Below, piece after piece: positions 24,622-34,261 of a stretch of DNA of 64,000 bases. The DNA comes from Algoriphagus hitonicola. GTDB taxonomy: Bacteria > Bacteroidota > Bacteroidia > Cytophagales > Cyclobacteriaceae. The notes under the pieces were generated by a model that ran no database searches, was not told the DNA's origin, and was given only the letters and a program-made list of their open reading frames with translations. The stretch's first letter is position 1, and every line of letters begins with the position of its first letter. Location of the stretch: contig NZ_FOPC01000011.1 of the NCBI RefSeq assembly GCF_900113375.1, positions 6,530 through 70,529 of the forward strand. Direction: 5' to 3'. The translations under genes and the position numbers were made by a program.

Positions 24622-26682
24622 TCAGATAAATTTTACTATGACAGTGGAATAATCGTCGTCTATCATTCCATCCCCACCGACAAATTCGTGTAAGGCATCC
24701 ACTAAAATTGTCTGCATTTCACGGGGACTTTTGGATTGATTCTTTTCTACTAAGGTTCGAATTCGTTCAAAACCAAATTGCTGATGTTGTTGATTTTTGG
24801 CCTCTACGATTCCATCTGTAAACAAAACCAGCAAATCCCCATTCTGGAAGGTGAAGGTCTTTTCCTCAACGTGATTTTCATATTGGATGTTTCTCAAAAT
24901 CCCCAAACCAAGTCCGTCGATCCCTAGATATTCGGCTTTTTTAAGATGATTTTGATACATCAGCGTGGGGACGTGGCCCGCCCGGGCATGGCAGAAGGTT
25001 TTCTGATGCGTATCAATAATAAAAATCGAGGCTGTGATAAAATGATTTCGCTCCAAGCAGCGGCTTAGGGCAGCATTGGCCCGGATCATAAATTCAGAGG
25101 GACTGAGATTCAATTGAATCAGACTATGAAAAATCCCCTTCATCTGAGACATGTGAAATGCGGCTGAGGTTCCCTTGCCGGAGACGTCTCCGATGATAAT
25201 CACAAATCGATGCTCGTCTAGCTGAAAAGTATCGTAATAATCCCCTCCTACTTCATCTGCGGCATTGGAATAAGCACAGATATCAAAGGTCTCATTATGA
25301 TCTAGTTTGGAAGGCAAAAGTGATTTTTGCACCCGCTGAGCGATTTTAAGTTCCTCTTGATAGCGCTCGTTTCTCACGGCTTGATTGAGAAGGCGATGAT
25401 TTTCTACTGCAATACTGGCCTGACGGGCAAAGGTGCTGATGATATTGATCATCTCCTTGTTAAACCCATCACGAACTTCCTTGAAGAGTACGAGCTGCCC
25501 GATCAAAGATTTATTGACCACAATGGGTACGATTAGGGCAGTGAGGTACTTGGAGTGTTCTATTTTTAAAGACAGTGGCTGAAGATGATCAGGAATGTGT
25601 TCGGCAAGCCATTGTTTTTTGACGGAGTTTTCTTCGAGTAGGTAGAAAAGCTCTTTTTTGGTTTTTTCATCGATAAACCGCGCTTGTGCGATTTCGATTT
25701 CCTGTTCTCTTGTTACTTCCAGCCAGGCCCCATCAGCATAGGATGCACTCATGCAGGAGTCCAATAAAATATCCAGTACCTGCTCTTCATTTTCATCCGG
25801 CTTGATGGATTGGCTGAGACGCTGAAAATTGATCGCTTCAGTCAGCTTTTGTTCAAATACAGATGAAGTAGGAAGGTTGAAAAGAGTGACTAGGAAGCTG
25901 AAAAACGCATAGATTATGGTGAAAAAAAACAGGGAGATCAAGAACAGATTGTCCATCAAGTTAATGGGGTACATTTCACTCGATGACAAGAATCGGTTAG
26001 TTTGGAAAAAAAGTAAACCTGCACATAAAAGGATAAAAAACAGGAAAAGTAGCGTTTTCCATTTTTCCTTAAATGTCAGATAGGGGATCCATTTGAGATT
26101 GACCGAAAGCACGACTGCCATGAGAATCGTGATGGCCAAAACAAAGAGAAATGGATAATCAAATGATACCGGCTGAAAAAAGACAAAAAACAAACAGCCC
26201 AATAGGATCAACTCATAGGTCTGCCACTGCTTGACGACTTGTTTGCTTTTTTGATATAGAATCAGACTTCTCCATATCAAGGAAGTGGATATGATAAAAA
26301 TCGAGATTAGCGCAAAGTGAACGTGGTAGAAGAAATTCCTAAGAAATGGATCGCCGGCTAATTTGGTATCGCCAAGGAGGAAGTAGAAAATTTGAATCAA
26401 GAGATAGACGCCGGTGGCAAAAATCCCGGTGGAGGCTGCCCTCCAGATCAATTCCAGAAAATCGTTTTTTGAGTCTTTTGCAATCCGATATTGGTAAAAA
26501 AAGTAAATCATGAGGAAAAACAAGGCCTCCAATATCCAGGTAAATTCCTGGGCGATACCCGCATCCATATTGTTGATTTTGCCAAAAAGCCGGACTAAAT
26601 CCACAAAAAGCAGGGCAAGCCAGACTAAAATAGCCAGTAGAAAGCTGAGCTTGCCGATATGTATTGCTGGTAGTTTTGGCAT
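24622..26682 (-). CDS. Membrane-bound PP2C (SpoIIE-type) phosphatase with GAF domain
   Basis: 686 residues from the ATG at 26682 (MPKLPAIHIGK); a TTG five codons upstream is possible. The N-terminal 280 residues hold seven or eight membrane helices. A GAF-like segment follows (about 300-450, including LLDSCMSASYADGAWLEV), then a PP2C core with ADEVGGDYYDTF and IIIGDVSGKGTSAAF (metal-binding Asp residues) and LFTDGIVEAKN. It would dephosphorylate the downstream STAS protein in response to a membrane signal; the signal is unknown. Confidence 0.9.
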   Translation of the reverse strand: MPKLPAIHIGKLSFLLAILVWLALLFVDLVRLFGKINNMDAGIAQEFTWILEALFFLMIYFFYQYRIAKDSKNDFLELIWRAASTGIFATGVYLLIQIFYFLLGDTKLAGDPFLRNFFYHVHFALISIFIISTSLIWRSLILYQKSKQVVKQWQTYELILLGCLFFVFFQPVSFDYPFLFVLAITILMAVVLSVNLKWIPYLTFKEKWKTLLFLFFILLCAGLLFFQTNRFLSSSEMYPINLMDNLFLISLFFFTIIYAFFSFLVTLFNLPTSSVFEQKLTEAINFQRLSQSIKPDENEEQVLDILLDSCMSASYADGAWLEVTREQEIEIAQARFIDEKTKKELFYLLEENSVKKQWLAEHIPDHLQPLSLKIEHSKYLTALIVPIVVNKSLIGQLVLFKEVRDGFNKEMINIISTFARQASIAVENHRLLNQAVRNERYQEELKIAQRVQKSLLPSKLDHNETFDICAYSNAADEVGGDYYDTFQLDEHRFVIIIGDVSGKGTSAAFHMSQMKGIFHSLIQLNLSPSEFMIRANAALSRCLERNHFITASIFIIDTHQKTFCHARAGHVPTLMYQNHLKKAEYLGIDGLGLGILRNIQYENHVEEKTFTFQNGDLLVLFTDGIVEAKNQQHQQFGFERIRTLVEKNQSKSPREMQTILVDALHEFVGGDGMIDDDYSTVIVKFI

Positions 26683-26786
26683 AAATTCAATTCCCAATAT
26701 TACTCATTGGAATCCGAAAAAAATGACAGTTCCTAGTTAAGCTAACTCCCAAATTGTTAAAAAATTATAATTGGGGAGGCAAAGCA

Positions 26787-27101
26787 TTATACAAATACAA
26801 GATCATCTATGAGGTCTTTTCCGTAGCGATCTTCGATCAGGGTCAGGATTTTGCTTTTGTTAAATTGCAATTCCCGCTTGACCGGACCGGAGTTGATTTT
26901 TGCAAAAAGTTTTTTCTCCCGGATAAAAACAGATTCAGTTCGGTCTGCGATCGTTTTGCCCACTAGCTCAGCCCAATCATGAATCAGCGATTTTTCTTTG
27001 AATTTTCCCTCCAATCGATAGGCCTTCAGGAGTTCCTGAAACGCCTCTTCCATAGGGGCGGCTTCTTTCTTTCTTCCAGGGAAATTTTTGTTTGGATACA
27101 T
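26787..27101 (-). CDS. DUF721 (DciA-like) protein
   Basis: 104 residues. The DUF721 core is recognisable as IHDWAELVGKTIADRTESVF plus the C-terminal strands FAKINSGPVKRELQFNKSKIL. In several bacteria DUF721/DciA proteins load or help the replicative helicase; in Bacteroidota many short members have no tested role. It starts 6 bases upstream of the hemW stop codon on the same strand, so hemW and this gene probably share a transcript. Confidence 0.8.
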   Translation of the reverse strand: MYPNKNFPGRKKEAAPMEEAFQELLKAYRLEGKFKEKSLIHDWAELVGKTIADRTESVFIREKKLFAKINSGPVKRELQFNKSKILTLIEDRYGKDLIDDLVFV

Positions 27102-27106
27102 GAATT

Positions 27107-28228
27107 TTATAAAAATAATGCTGCGGCGATACTGTCTGCTATTAATTTTCCGCTTCGACTCAAAGATAGCGTATTATCTTTCCAAAGCAGCCATCCTGCT
27201 TCTTCCATTTGAGCTAAAACTGCTGATCGCTCCATTTGTAAATCTACCCCATAGTGTTCTTTTACCCAAAGAAGATCAATTCCCCAGCTGGTTCTCAAGG
27301 CTGTGAGCAAATATTCATTTAATCGATCCTGCTCATCCAAAATTTCTATCTCAAAAGGAACCTGATCTTGCTGGAGACAACGAATATACTCCGGGTTGTT
27401 TCGAGGATTTGCCCCTCGATTTTTTCCATCATAGGAATGAGCCCCCGGACCTAATCCCAAATAGGCTTGGCCCAGCCAATAGGAAGTATTGTGGATGGCC
27501 CGATGACCGGGAAGAGCAAAATTTGAGATTTCATACTGTTCATATCCTGCCTGCAGGGTAAACTCTTGCATGATTTCAAATTGCTCCGCCACAAACTCAT
27601 CTGAGGCTGGAGTAAATTTGCCTTTTTCGGTCCAATTACCAAGAGCGGTTTTGGGTTCTATGGTCAGCCCATAGCAGGAGAGGTGACCGGGATTTTGTGC
27701 CAAGGCCAGTTTGAGATCCTTTTTCCAGATGTCATGATTGGAAGATGGAAAACCATAGATCAAATCCATGCTGAATTTCCCGAAGCCGGCATTCCGGGCT
27801 TTTTCGATGGCTTGGTGGGATTCTTCTGCGGTATGTGCTCGGTTATAAAAGCGAAGCACTTCCTCATCAAAACTCTGAATTCCCAAACTGAGGCGATCGA
27901 TTCCCAACTCCTTCCATGCGCTGAGATTTTCTTCACTCAGATCATCGGGATTGGCTTCGAGGGTGATTTCTTCAAGGTCCAAGGCAAAGCTTTCTTTTAT
28001 TTCGCGAAGCAAAAAGTCAATCCATTTGGGATGAAGTAGGGAAGGTGTGCCGCCTCCAAAATAAATAGTATTGACCGGAGCTCCTTGAAGGTAATTTGCC
28101 CGATGTTTGATCTCCTTTCCGATCATCAGAATCATCTGATTTAGAAATGTGGTATTGGTGCTGAAGTGAAAATCACAATACCGACAGGCTTGTTTGCAAA
28201 AAGGAATGTGGATATAAATGCCTGCCAT
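27107..28228 (-). CDS. hemW: Radical SAM family heme chaperone HemW
   Basis: 373 residues. The radical-SAM cluster motif is C11-x3-C15-x2-C18 in IPFCKQACRYCDF, followed by YFGGGTPSLL. The C-terminal HemN_C region is present. HemW relatives are heme chaperones rather than coproporphyrinogen oxidases; the spacing and length fit HemW (about 380) better than HemN (about 450). It has a candidate -7 element just upstream and is followed 5 bases later by the DUF721 gene. Confidence 0.9.
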   Translation of the reverse strand: MAGIYIHIPFCKQACRYCDFHFSTNTTFLNQMILMIGKEIKHRANYLQGAPVNTIYFGGGTPSLLHPKWIDFLLREIKESFALDLEEITLEANPDDLSEENLSAWKELGIDRLSLGIQSFDEEVLRFYNRAHTAEESHQAIEKARNAGFGKFSMDLIYGFPSSNHDIWKKDLKLALAQNPGHLSCYGLTIEPKTALGNWTEKGKFTPASDEFVAEQFEIMQEFTLQAGYEQYEISNFALPGHRAIHNTSYWLGQAYLGLGPGAHSYDGKNRGANPRNNPEYIRCLQQDQVPFEIEILDEQDRLNEYLLTALRTSWGIDLLWVKEHYGVDLQMERSAVLAQMEEAGWLLWKDNTLSLSRSGKLIADSIAAALFL

Positions 28229-28246
28229 GGGGAATTAGTTATTTTG

Positions 28247-28254
28247 CAAAGATA
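28247..28254 (-). promoter_or_regulatory. Candidate -7 element for hemW
   Basis: On the minus strand it reads TATCTTTG, matching TAnnTTTG, 19 bases before the hemW start, in the 37-bp divergent gap with the Omp85 gene. No -33 TTG at correct spacing is seen. Confidence 0.35.
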
Positions 28255-28265
28255 ATTAAACCTAG

Positions 28266-29972
28266 ATGCCCTTAAAAAGCCAATTGATCAGTTGCTGTGT
28301 GATATTTCTGCTGTTTGCCAAGTCGGCATTCGCACAGGAAGGCTATTGGCTAGGCTGGGAGGAAAAAGACCAAGAGGAGATCTATTGGGAGATTTTTGAA
28401 GCTGATGAGCAAAGAAATACAAAAATCGACTCATTAATCGCAGGTTTGAAAACCCAAGGCTACCTCGGGGCAGATTGGGAAGAGGAATATGATCGGAATG
28501 ATTCCCTAAAAATCTCCTTTTACTATGGCCCAAAAGTAGAATATTTAAGTCTTCGGAATCAAAATGTTCCTGTTGACTTTTTGAAGGGGACGGGAATCAA
28601 TCAAATTTCTCTGGAGGATTATAATGAACTCGTCAAAAAAATTCTGGGGGAAATGGAAAATAACGGTTTTCCGTTTTCTTCACTGCGATTGGATAGTTTG
28701 GTTTTAGAAGAAAATCGCTTGGAGGGATCGCTGCACTTGGACCGAGGGCCTGAAATTCTCTGGGACAGTGTGCGGATCGCTTCATCCAGTAAAACCAATC
28801 CCAACTATCTTCAGCGACTCAGCGGACTGGAAGTAGATCAGCCTTTTTCGCAAGAGCAGCTGGACCGAAGTGCCATCAGAATGAGCAGGCTTCCCTACTT
28901 TGAACTTCAGGCAGCACCTCAGGTGAGTTTTCGTTTACAAAAAGCGCAGCCAAACTTTCTGTTGAGAGATCGGAATGCCAATGTGATCGATGGAATTATA
29001 GGCTTGCTTCCCAATGAAAATGATCCCGGGAAAGTTCTGATTACCGGACAGCTGGACTTGCAGCTCTATCACTTGGGCGGTCGAGGAAGAGACGTGGTGT
29101 TGAAATGGCAGCGGTTTAACGAACTGACTCAGAGTTTGGATTTGGGATTCAAGGAGTCTTTTGTTTTCAATTCGGGAATTGACTTGCGTGGGGAGTTTAG
29201 TTTGCTCAAGCAGGATACGACTTTTATCAAGCGACATGTGGGGCTGGATGTCGGTTTCCGTGCCAATCAAAATGTATATGTGCGTTTTTTTACCAAAAGA
29301 CAGGCAAGTGATCTCTTGGCCAGTTCCGGTTTTGGAGATCTAACTGAGCTTCCGGATTTTGCTGATTTGCGATGGAATGAATATGGAATCGGGATCGAAG
29401 CCGATCTGTTGGATCAACCCGTTTTCCCCCGAAGAGGATTTTTGGTGGATTTTCAATTTTCTGCTGGAAACAAACGACTTCTTCAGAATACCGCTTTGCC
29501 CGAGGATTTATACACCGGGCTGACACTCAATACTCCTCAGTATGCTCTGCAGCTTGAAATGGAAAAACACATCTATTTCAAGCCGTATTGGGGCGCCTTT
29601 TTGCGTTCGGCTAGTGGCTGGATTCAAAATCAAAATCTTTTTCTCAATGATCTATTTAGAGCGGGAGGTCTGAGAAGTATCCGTGGTTTTAATGAAAATT
29701 ATTTCTTTGCCTCCGCCTATTCCTATCTGAATCTTGAACAGCGCCTTTTTTTTGATCGGGAATCGTATCTTCTGATTTTTGCTGATGCTGGGATTTTAGA
29801 AAACCCTTACTTTGCAGAAAAAATTGACAAGCCTTTTGCTGTTGGTGCTGGGCTTAATTTGGATACAGGTACAGGATTGTTTCGGTTTATTTATGCAGTA
29901 GGCAAATCTGCTGAACAACCCTTTTCCTTGTCCTTTTCTAAAATTCACTTTGGATATTTAGCACGCTTTTAA
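28266..29972 (+). CDS. Omp85-family outer-membrane protein (TamA/BamA-like)
   Basis: 568 residues with a signal peptide (cleavage near AFAQ, about residue 24). The N-terminal region has one or two POTRA-like units, and the C-terminal half is an Omp85 barrel carrying GGLRSIRGFNEN (near residue 470) and an aromatic end. It is shorter than BamA and lacks most POTRA repeats. Likely roles are insertion or translocation of specific outer-membrane components; a TamA-like or surface-lipoprotein role is possible. It abuts the DUF4271 gene directly. Confidence 0.85.
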   Translation: MPLKSQLISCCVIFLLFAKSAFAQEGYWLGWEEKDQEEIYWEIFEADEQRNTKIDSLIAGLKTQGYLGADWEEEYDRNDSLKISFYYGPKVEYLSLRNQNVPVDFLKGTGINQISLEDYNELVKKILGEMENNGFPFSSLRLDSLVLEENRLEGSLHLDRGPEILWDSVRIASSSKTNPNYLQRLSGLEVDQPFSQEQLDRSAIRMSRLPYFELQAAPQVSFRLQKAQPNFLLRDRNANVIDGIIGLLPNENDPGKVLITGQLDLQLYHLGGRGRDVVLKWQRFNELTQSLDLGFKESFVFNSGIDLRGEFSLLKQDTTFIKRHVGLDVGFRANQNVYVRFFTKRQASDLLASSGFGDLTELPDFADLRWNEYGIGIEADLLDQPVFPRRGFLVDFQFSAGNKRLLQNTALPEDLYTGLTLNTPQYALQLEMEKHIYFKPYWGAFLRSASGWIQNQNLFLNDLFRAGGLRSIRGFNENYFFASAYSYLNLEQRLFFDRESYLLIFADAGILENPYFAEKIDKPFAVGAGLNLDTGTGLFRFIYAVGKSAEQPFSLSFSKIHFGYLARF

Positions 29973-31094
29973 ATGAGGTTGAGAATTTTACACTTGGTAT
30001 TTTGTGCGCTGCTTTTTGGGATTCCCTCCTTTTGTTATGCTCAGATGCTGGAGGATTTTAATGACCGCTGGGAGTATGGAGGACTGGGGACCTGGTTTGA
30101 ATCCCATGACCGAATCAGTCAGGAATTGGATTTGAAAGCGTTTCCCAAAGCAAATATATATTTGGAAGTTCCTGAAAAGACGGTGGTATTCGTCGGCGAA
30201 AAATTGTGGTTTTATACCGATTCGGATACGGTGGTAATCCGAGAAGTAGACTCAGTATATCGGGAATTGGGATTGGAAAAAATTCAATTGACCTTATTTA
30301 AAGAAGGGATTCGGACTGATCAGGTTTATCTGGCCAAAATCATTGGGTCGGAATTGCTCCGAAATGCCGGAAAATCCTCGATTGATGGAGTTGAGCTCAG
30401 GAATCAGGATAGGCAAAAAATCCGGGATTTTTTTATTGTCAGTCTTTTGGTGATTTTAATTATGACAGCGATATATAAAATGGCCTATCCCTATATTTTT
30501 GGGATGATGCTGCAGCCACGGGGACTTCTGAGCGATGAGGATTTTTCTGATGTGGGCAGTTTGCAAAAGTTCTTTTCTTTGGATGTGGTGTTTTATGTAT
30601 TTATCGTAAATCTGCTGCTTTCCTTACTGTCGATTACCAGTTTATTATTTTTCAGACCGGATGTCATGGATCAGATTCAGCAGAGTTTGACCTCCTCGCT
30701 TTACTTTCTTTGGGTGATCGGTGGGTTTTTCTTTTTGGGATTGACCGTATTGAAGTTTCTTGGGATCCGCTTGGTCGCCTTTCTTTTTGATTTGGGCCGG
30801 ATGGAATATGCCCATTTCTTTTATTTGCTACGTCTGATCGTATGGTCAGGCATGGTGGTGATGCTGGTAGTGGCATATTCACTACTTAATTCTTTTTATA
30901 ATATGGAATTTGTACTTGATTCTACCCTAAATGGATTTTTTTGGTTTTACTTGCTAGGTGTTTCGGTCTTATTCTTTATGATGATGAATCGGTTAAGCTT
31001 TAAGAAATATCATTTATTTACTTACCTTTGCATCGCAGAATTAGTGCCCTTTCTTGTATTCTCGAAATGGATCATGGGATTGGGTCAATTTTAA
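29973..31094 (+). CDS. DUF4271 integral membrane protein
   Basis: 373 residues with an N-terminal signal peptide (cleavage near FCYAQ), a roughly 125-residue extracytoplasmic domain, then six membrane helices (from about residue 150 to the end). It begins at the base after the Omp85 stop and ends 25 bases before the preferred hemD start. DUF4271 is restricted to Bacteroidota; its neighbourhood with gliding genes suggests an envelope role, but the function is unknown. Confidence 0.8.
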   Translation: MRLRILHLVFCALLFGIPSFCYAQMLEDFNDRWEYGGLGTWFESHDRISQELDLKAFPKANIYLEVPEKTVVFVGEKLWFYTDSDTVVIREVDSVYRELGLEKIQLTLFKEGIRTDQVYLAKIIGSELLRNAGKSSIDGVELRNQDRQKIRDFFIVSLLVILIMTAIYKMAYPYIFGMMLQPRGLLSDEDFSDVGSLQKFFSLDVVFYVFIVNLLLSLLSITSLLFFRPDVMDQIQQSLTSSLYFLWVIGGFFFLGLTVLKFLGIRLVAFLFDLGRMEYAHFFYLLRLIVWSGMVVMLVVAYSLLNSFYNMEFVLDSTLNGFFWFYLLGVSVLFFMMMNRLSFKKYHLFTYLCIAELVPFLVFSKWIMGLGQF

Positions 31095-31119
31095 ACTAAA
31101 ATCTCAAGGACAGTTACGC

Positions 31120-31893
31120 ATGAATGCAGCTATTAAGGATCGGTTTAAACCCGTCAAAAGTATTCTTGTCTCACAACCAAAGCCTAGCGACGTCAATTCG
31201 CCATACTTTCAGCTCGCCGAGAAATACAATTTAAAAATTGATTTCAGGCAGTTTATCAAGGTGGAGCCCGTTCCGCCCAAAGAATTCAGGAAGCAAAAAA
31301 TCGATATTTTAAAGCATACTGCGGTGATTTTCACCAGTCGCAATGCCATCGACCATTTTTTCAATATCTGTAAAGAGTTTAAAATCGAAATGCCGGCCGA
31401 CATGAAATACTTCTGTATTTCGGATCAGACGGCACATTACCTCCAGAAATATATTGTGATCCGAAAGCGAAAGCTTTTCGTCGGACAAAAGACTGCGGAG
31501 GATTTATTTGATTATTTTAAAAAGCACAAATCCGAAAAATACCTGTTCCCATGCTCTGATATTCGGAAGGATGATATTCCAGACTATATGAGCAAAAATG
31601 GGATTGCATTTACCGAGGCCATTATTTACCATACCGTAGCGGCGGATCTTTCCGATTTGGCAGATGTCAAATATGATATTTTGGCTTTTTTCAGTCCTTC
31701 AGGAATCAAATCACTCAAACAAAATTTCCCGGATTTTGAACAGGGAAATACCAGGATAGCGGCTTTTGGGCCGACCACGGCACAGGCAGTAAGGGAACTT
31801 GACCTCATTTTGGATATCGAAGCGCCCTTACCAAATGCACCAAGTATGACTGGGGCATTGGAGCTTTATATAAAAAAAGCAAACAATTTGTAA
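31120..31893 (+). CDS. hemD: Uroporphyrinogen-III synthase
   Basis: 257 residues from the ATG at 31120 (MNAAIKDRFKPVKSILVSQPKP); the longer frame back to 31054 overlaps the DUF4271 gene. The two-lobed HemD fold is recognisable from VIFTSRNAIDHFF, the middle hinge and AFFSPSGIKSLKQNF followed by IAAFGPTTAQAVRELDL. HemD cyclises hydroxymethylbilane to uroporphyrinogen III. Its place beside DUF4271 and the porP/gld genes is common in this phylum and is probably historical rather than functional. Confidence 0.9.
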   Translation: MNAAIKDRFKPVKSILVSQPKPSDVNSPYFQLAEKYNLKIDFRQFIKVEPVPPKEFRKQKIDILKHTAVIFTSRNAIDHFFNICKEFKIEMPADMKYFCISDQTAHYLQKYIVIRKRKLFVGQKTAEDLFDYFKKHKSEKYLFPCSDIRKDDIPDYMSKNGIAFTEAIIYHTVAADLSDLADVKYDILAFFSPSGIKSLKQNFPDFEQGNTRIAAFGPTTAQAVRELDLILDIEAPLPNAPSMTGALELYIKKANNL

Positions 31894-31904
31894 ATCTTAG
31901 AATC

Positions 31905-31919
31905 AAAACCTGTGGTTTT
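31905..31919 (+). terminator. Weak terminator-like hairpin after hemD
   Basis: The stem AAAACC/GGTTTT has only a 3-base loop and is followed by T-rich sequence. The stem is short, so termination would be partial. Confidence 0.3.
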
Positions 31920-31970
31920 TCAGTTTAAATTCTTACACTAGTCTTAATTATCTGACAAAACCACGTGCAA

Positions 31971-32948
31971 ATGATTTTAAAAGGTTGTTGGAATTGCTTT
32001 TTTGGAATGGGTTTGATCCTCTGCTTTTTGCTAGGTCATAACTCCTATGCTCAGCAGGATGCCCAATTTACCCAGTATATGTACAATGGCATGTACTACA
32101 ATCCGGCATTTGCAGGAAAAGAAGGCGGATATCGGTTTTCTGCCTTGCACCGGACCCAATGGGCTAATTATCGAACAAGTAGCGGAACAGGTGGAGCTCC
32201 TGTCACCCAACTGATCACCGCGCAAGGAAGCTTAGATGATAAAAATATCGGTTACGGACTGAACATCGTAAATGACCAAATCGGTCCCACATCGAATTTA
32301 GAGCTTAATTTACAGGGAGCATACCATCGAAAAATCAATCGGGCCACCATTAGTGTGGGTGGATCCGTGGGGGTGTTTTCCAGTACATTGGATTATGGGG
32401 AGCTGATTGTAGTAAATCCCGAGCCAAATTTGCCGACTTCAGGCAGAGAGAATTCAATGAATTTAAATATTGGCTTAGGAATTCTTTTTGATCGGGGAGA
32501 TTATTACTTAGGTTTGAGCTCCAGACATTTGAATGAACCCCAGTTTGATTTTGGGGAAGGTGACTATGGCAACCAATTGGTCAATCACAGCTATTTATTG
32601 GCTGGATATCGAATTCGCCCGATAGGTCAATTGAGATTGGAGCCAAGTTTATTGATAAAATCTTCAGGATTTAATAATTTTTCCTACGATGTGAGCGTTA
32701 TTGCAACACATCAGAATAGGATTTCTGGAGGTGTAGCGTACAGAGGGGAAGAATCGATCAGTGTTTTATTGGGCTATGCCCTACTCCCAGACAATTCCTT
32801 GAATCTGGGATATGCTTTTGATTTGGTAGTCAGTGGTCTAGAAGCCAAATCTCCTACCAGCCACGAGCTGTTGCTTCGATATCGACTTACTTCGGTAAGT
32901 AGAGACGTTCAGCGGGTCATACAGCGGACTCCAAGATTTAGATTCTAA
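31971..32948 (+). CDS. PorP/SprF-family type IX secretion membrane protein
   Basis: About 325 residues from the ATG at 31971; a GTG two codons upstream is an alternative. A signal peptide ends near SYAQ, then comes the family-typical QQDAQFTQYMYNGMYYNPAFAG segment in shortened form (DAQFTQYMYN), and the rest is barrel-like strands. PorP/SprF proteins are outer-membrane partners of the type IX secretion system and surface adhesins. It is directly upstream of gldK, matching the widespread porP-gldKLMN order. Confidence 0.88.
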   Translation: MILKGCWNCFFGMGLILCFLLGHNSYAQQDAQFTQYMYNGMYYNPAFAGKEGGYRFSALHRTQWANYRTSSGTGGAPVTQLITAQGSLDDKNIGYGLNIVNDQIGPTSNLELNLQGAYHRKINRATISVGGSVGVFSSTLDYGELIVVNPEPNLPTSGRENSMNLNIGLGILFDRGDYYLGLSSRHLNEPQFDFGEGDYGNQLVNHSYLLAGYRIRPIGQLRLEPSLLIKSSGFNNFSYDVSVIATHQNRISGGVAYRGEESISVLLGYALLPDNSLNLGYAFDLVVSGLEAKSPTSHELLLRYRLTSVSRDVQRVIQRTPRFRF

Positions 32949-33008
32949 CCGTGTATTTTAAAAATTTTCGAGCGTGAGATATTAAAAAAGTTCAATTTTA
33001 ACTTTATT

Positions 33009-33016
33009 TAATTTTG
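33009..33016 (+). promoter_or_regulatory. Candidate -7 element upstream of gldK
   Basis: TAATTTTG matches TAnnTTTG in the 166-bp AT-rich gap between porP and gldK, giving a leader of roughly 90 bases. No clear -33 TTG is visible at the right spacing. It would let gldKLMN be transcribed apart from porP. Confidence 0.35.
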
Positions 33017-33114
33017 GCAGGTTATTTGCATAAATGAATAAAATTCTGCTAAATTTCGCTCTCTGAGTATGTTTTAACGTGCACATTCATTTGATGATAT
33101 AAAAAACGTCATTT

Positions 33115-34209
33115 ATGTATAATAAATTCAACCTACGCTTTACGCCAGTTATTTTAGGCTTGGCCATAGCGACAATTCTTCCAGGTTGTGGACTCTTTAA
33201 TAAGAAGGGATCTGCAAGTGAAAAGATGAACCGACGCGGTGAAGTAACTGGTGTTGCTAAGCGTGATAGTTGGCAACAAAATCTTCCTTACGATATGGTG
33301 CCAGTCAAGGCTGGTACATTTTGGATGGGACAGTCCGATGAGGACATTGCTTTTACCCAATCCTCTATGAACAAACAGATCACTATATCTGAGTTTTTCA
33401 TGGATAAATATGAGGTATCCAATAATAAGTATCGTCAGTTTTTAGAAGCAGTTAAGGAGGGTGTATACACTACAGGCACTCCGACTACACTTAAAGACGA
33501 ACCCCAATTAAATTATGATGAGTTGAGACCAGACACTACCGTTTGGTCTACCAGTTTTTCTTATCATTATGGAGATCCTTTGATGGAGTTTTACTTTGAC
33601 CATCCCGCTTTTGACAATTATCCTGTGGTAGGTGTCTCTTGGGATCAGGCCAAAAAATACTGCGAATGGAGAACGTATCATCAAAATGCCAACGATGAGT
33701 ATAATTTTGATGCCCCTTCGTTCCGACTTCCTACCGAGGCAGAATGGGAATATGCCGCCAAAGGTGGAAAGGATGTGGCAAAATATCCTTGGGGCGGTCC
33801 ATATCTTAAAAACAAGAGAGGCTGCCTAATGGCTAATTTTAAACCCGGAAGAGGTAACTACATTGATGATGGATTTGCATATACTGCACCGGTTGATGTT
33901 TTTGCACCAAACGGCTTTGGTCTTCACAATATGTCTGGAAACGTAGCGGAATGGGTACTTGATGCCTACGCTCCGACTTCCCGCACTGCTACATGGGATT
34001 TGGATCCGGTTTATGACGTACCGACTGAGCCTAGAAAAGTAGTAAGAGGAGGTAGCTGGAAAGATATTGCCCATTACTTAGAAACTTCCACTCGTACATA
34101 CGAATACCAAGATGTAGCTCAAGCTCACATCGGATTCCGTACCGTTACTACCTTCATCGGAAGATCTGGATCTATGGATGTGAAGTCCAGTGCCAGAAGA
34201 AGACGTTAA
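33115..34209 (+). CDS. gldK: Gliding motility/T9SS lipoprotein GldK
   Basis: 364 residues. A lipoprotein signal ends at Cys25 in LPGCGLF, so it is outer-membrane anchored. The remainder is a formylglycine-generating-enzyme-like fold (MVPVKAGTFWMGQ, FRLPTEAEWEYAAKGG, VVRGGSW, HIGFRTV) without evident catalytic role. GldK with GldN forms the periplasmic ring of the type IX secretion system. It is followed by gldL 52 bases later. Confidence 0.95.
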   Translation: MYNKFNLRFTPVILGLAIATILPGCGLFNKKGSASEKMNRRGEVTGVAKRDSWQQNLPYDMVPVKAGTFWMGQSDEDIAFTQSSMNKQITISEFFMDKYEVSNNKYRQFLEAVKEGVYTTGTPTTLKDEPQLNYDELRPDTTVWSTSFSYHYGDPLMEFYFDHPAFDNYPVVGVSWDQAKKYCEWRTYHQNANDEYNFDAPSFRLPTEAEWEYAAKGGKDVAKYPWGGPYLKNKRGCLMANFKPGRGNYIDDGFAYTAPVDVFAPNGFGLHNMSGNVAEWVLDAYAPTSRTATWDLDPVYDVPTEPRKVVRGGSWKDIAHYLETSTRTYEYQDVAQAHIGFRTVTTFIGRSGSMDVKSSARRRR

Positions 34210-34261
34210 TTTTCAAAAACCTACCCTATAAAAACCAAAAACCTTAATTTCTACTTAAAAA

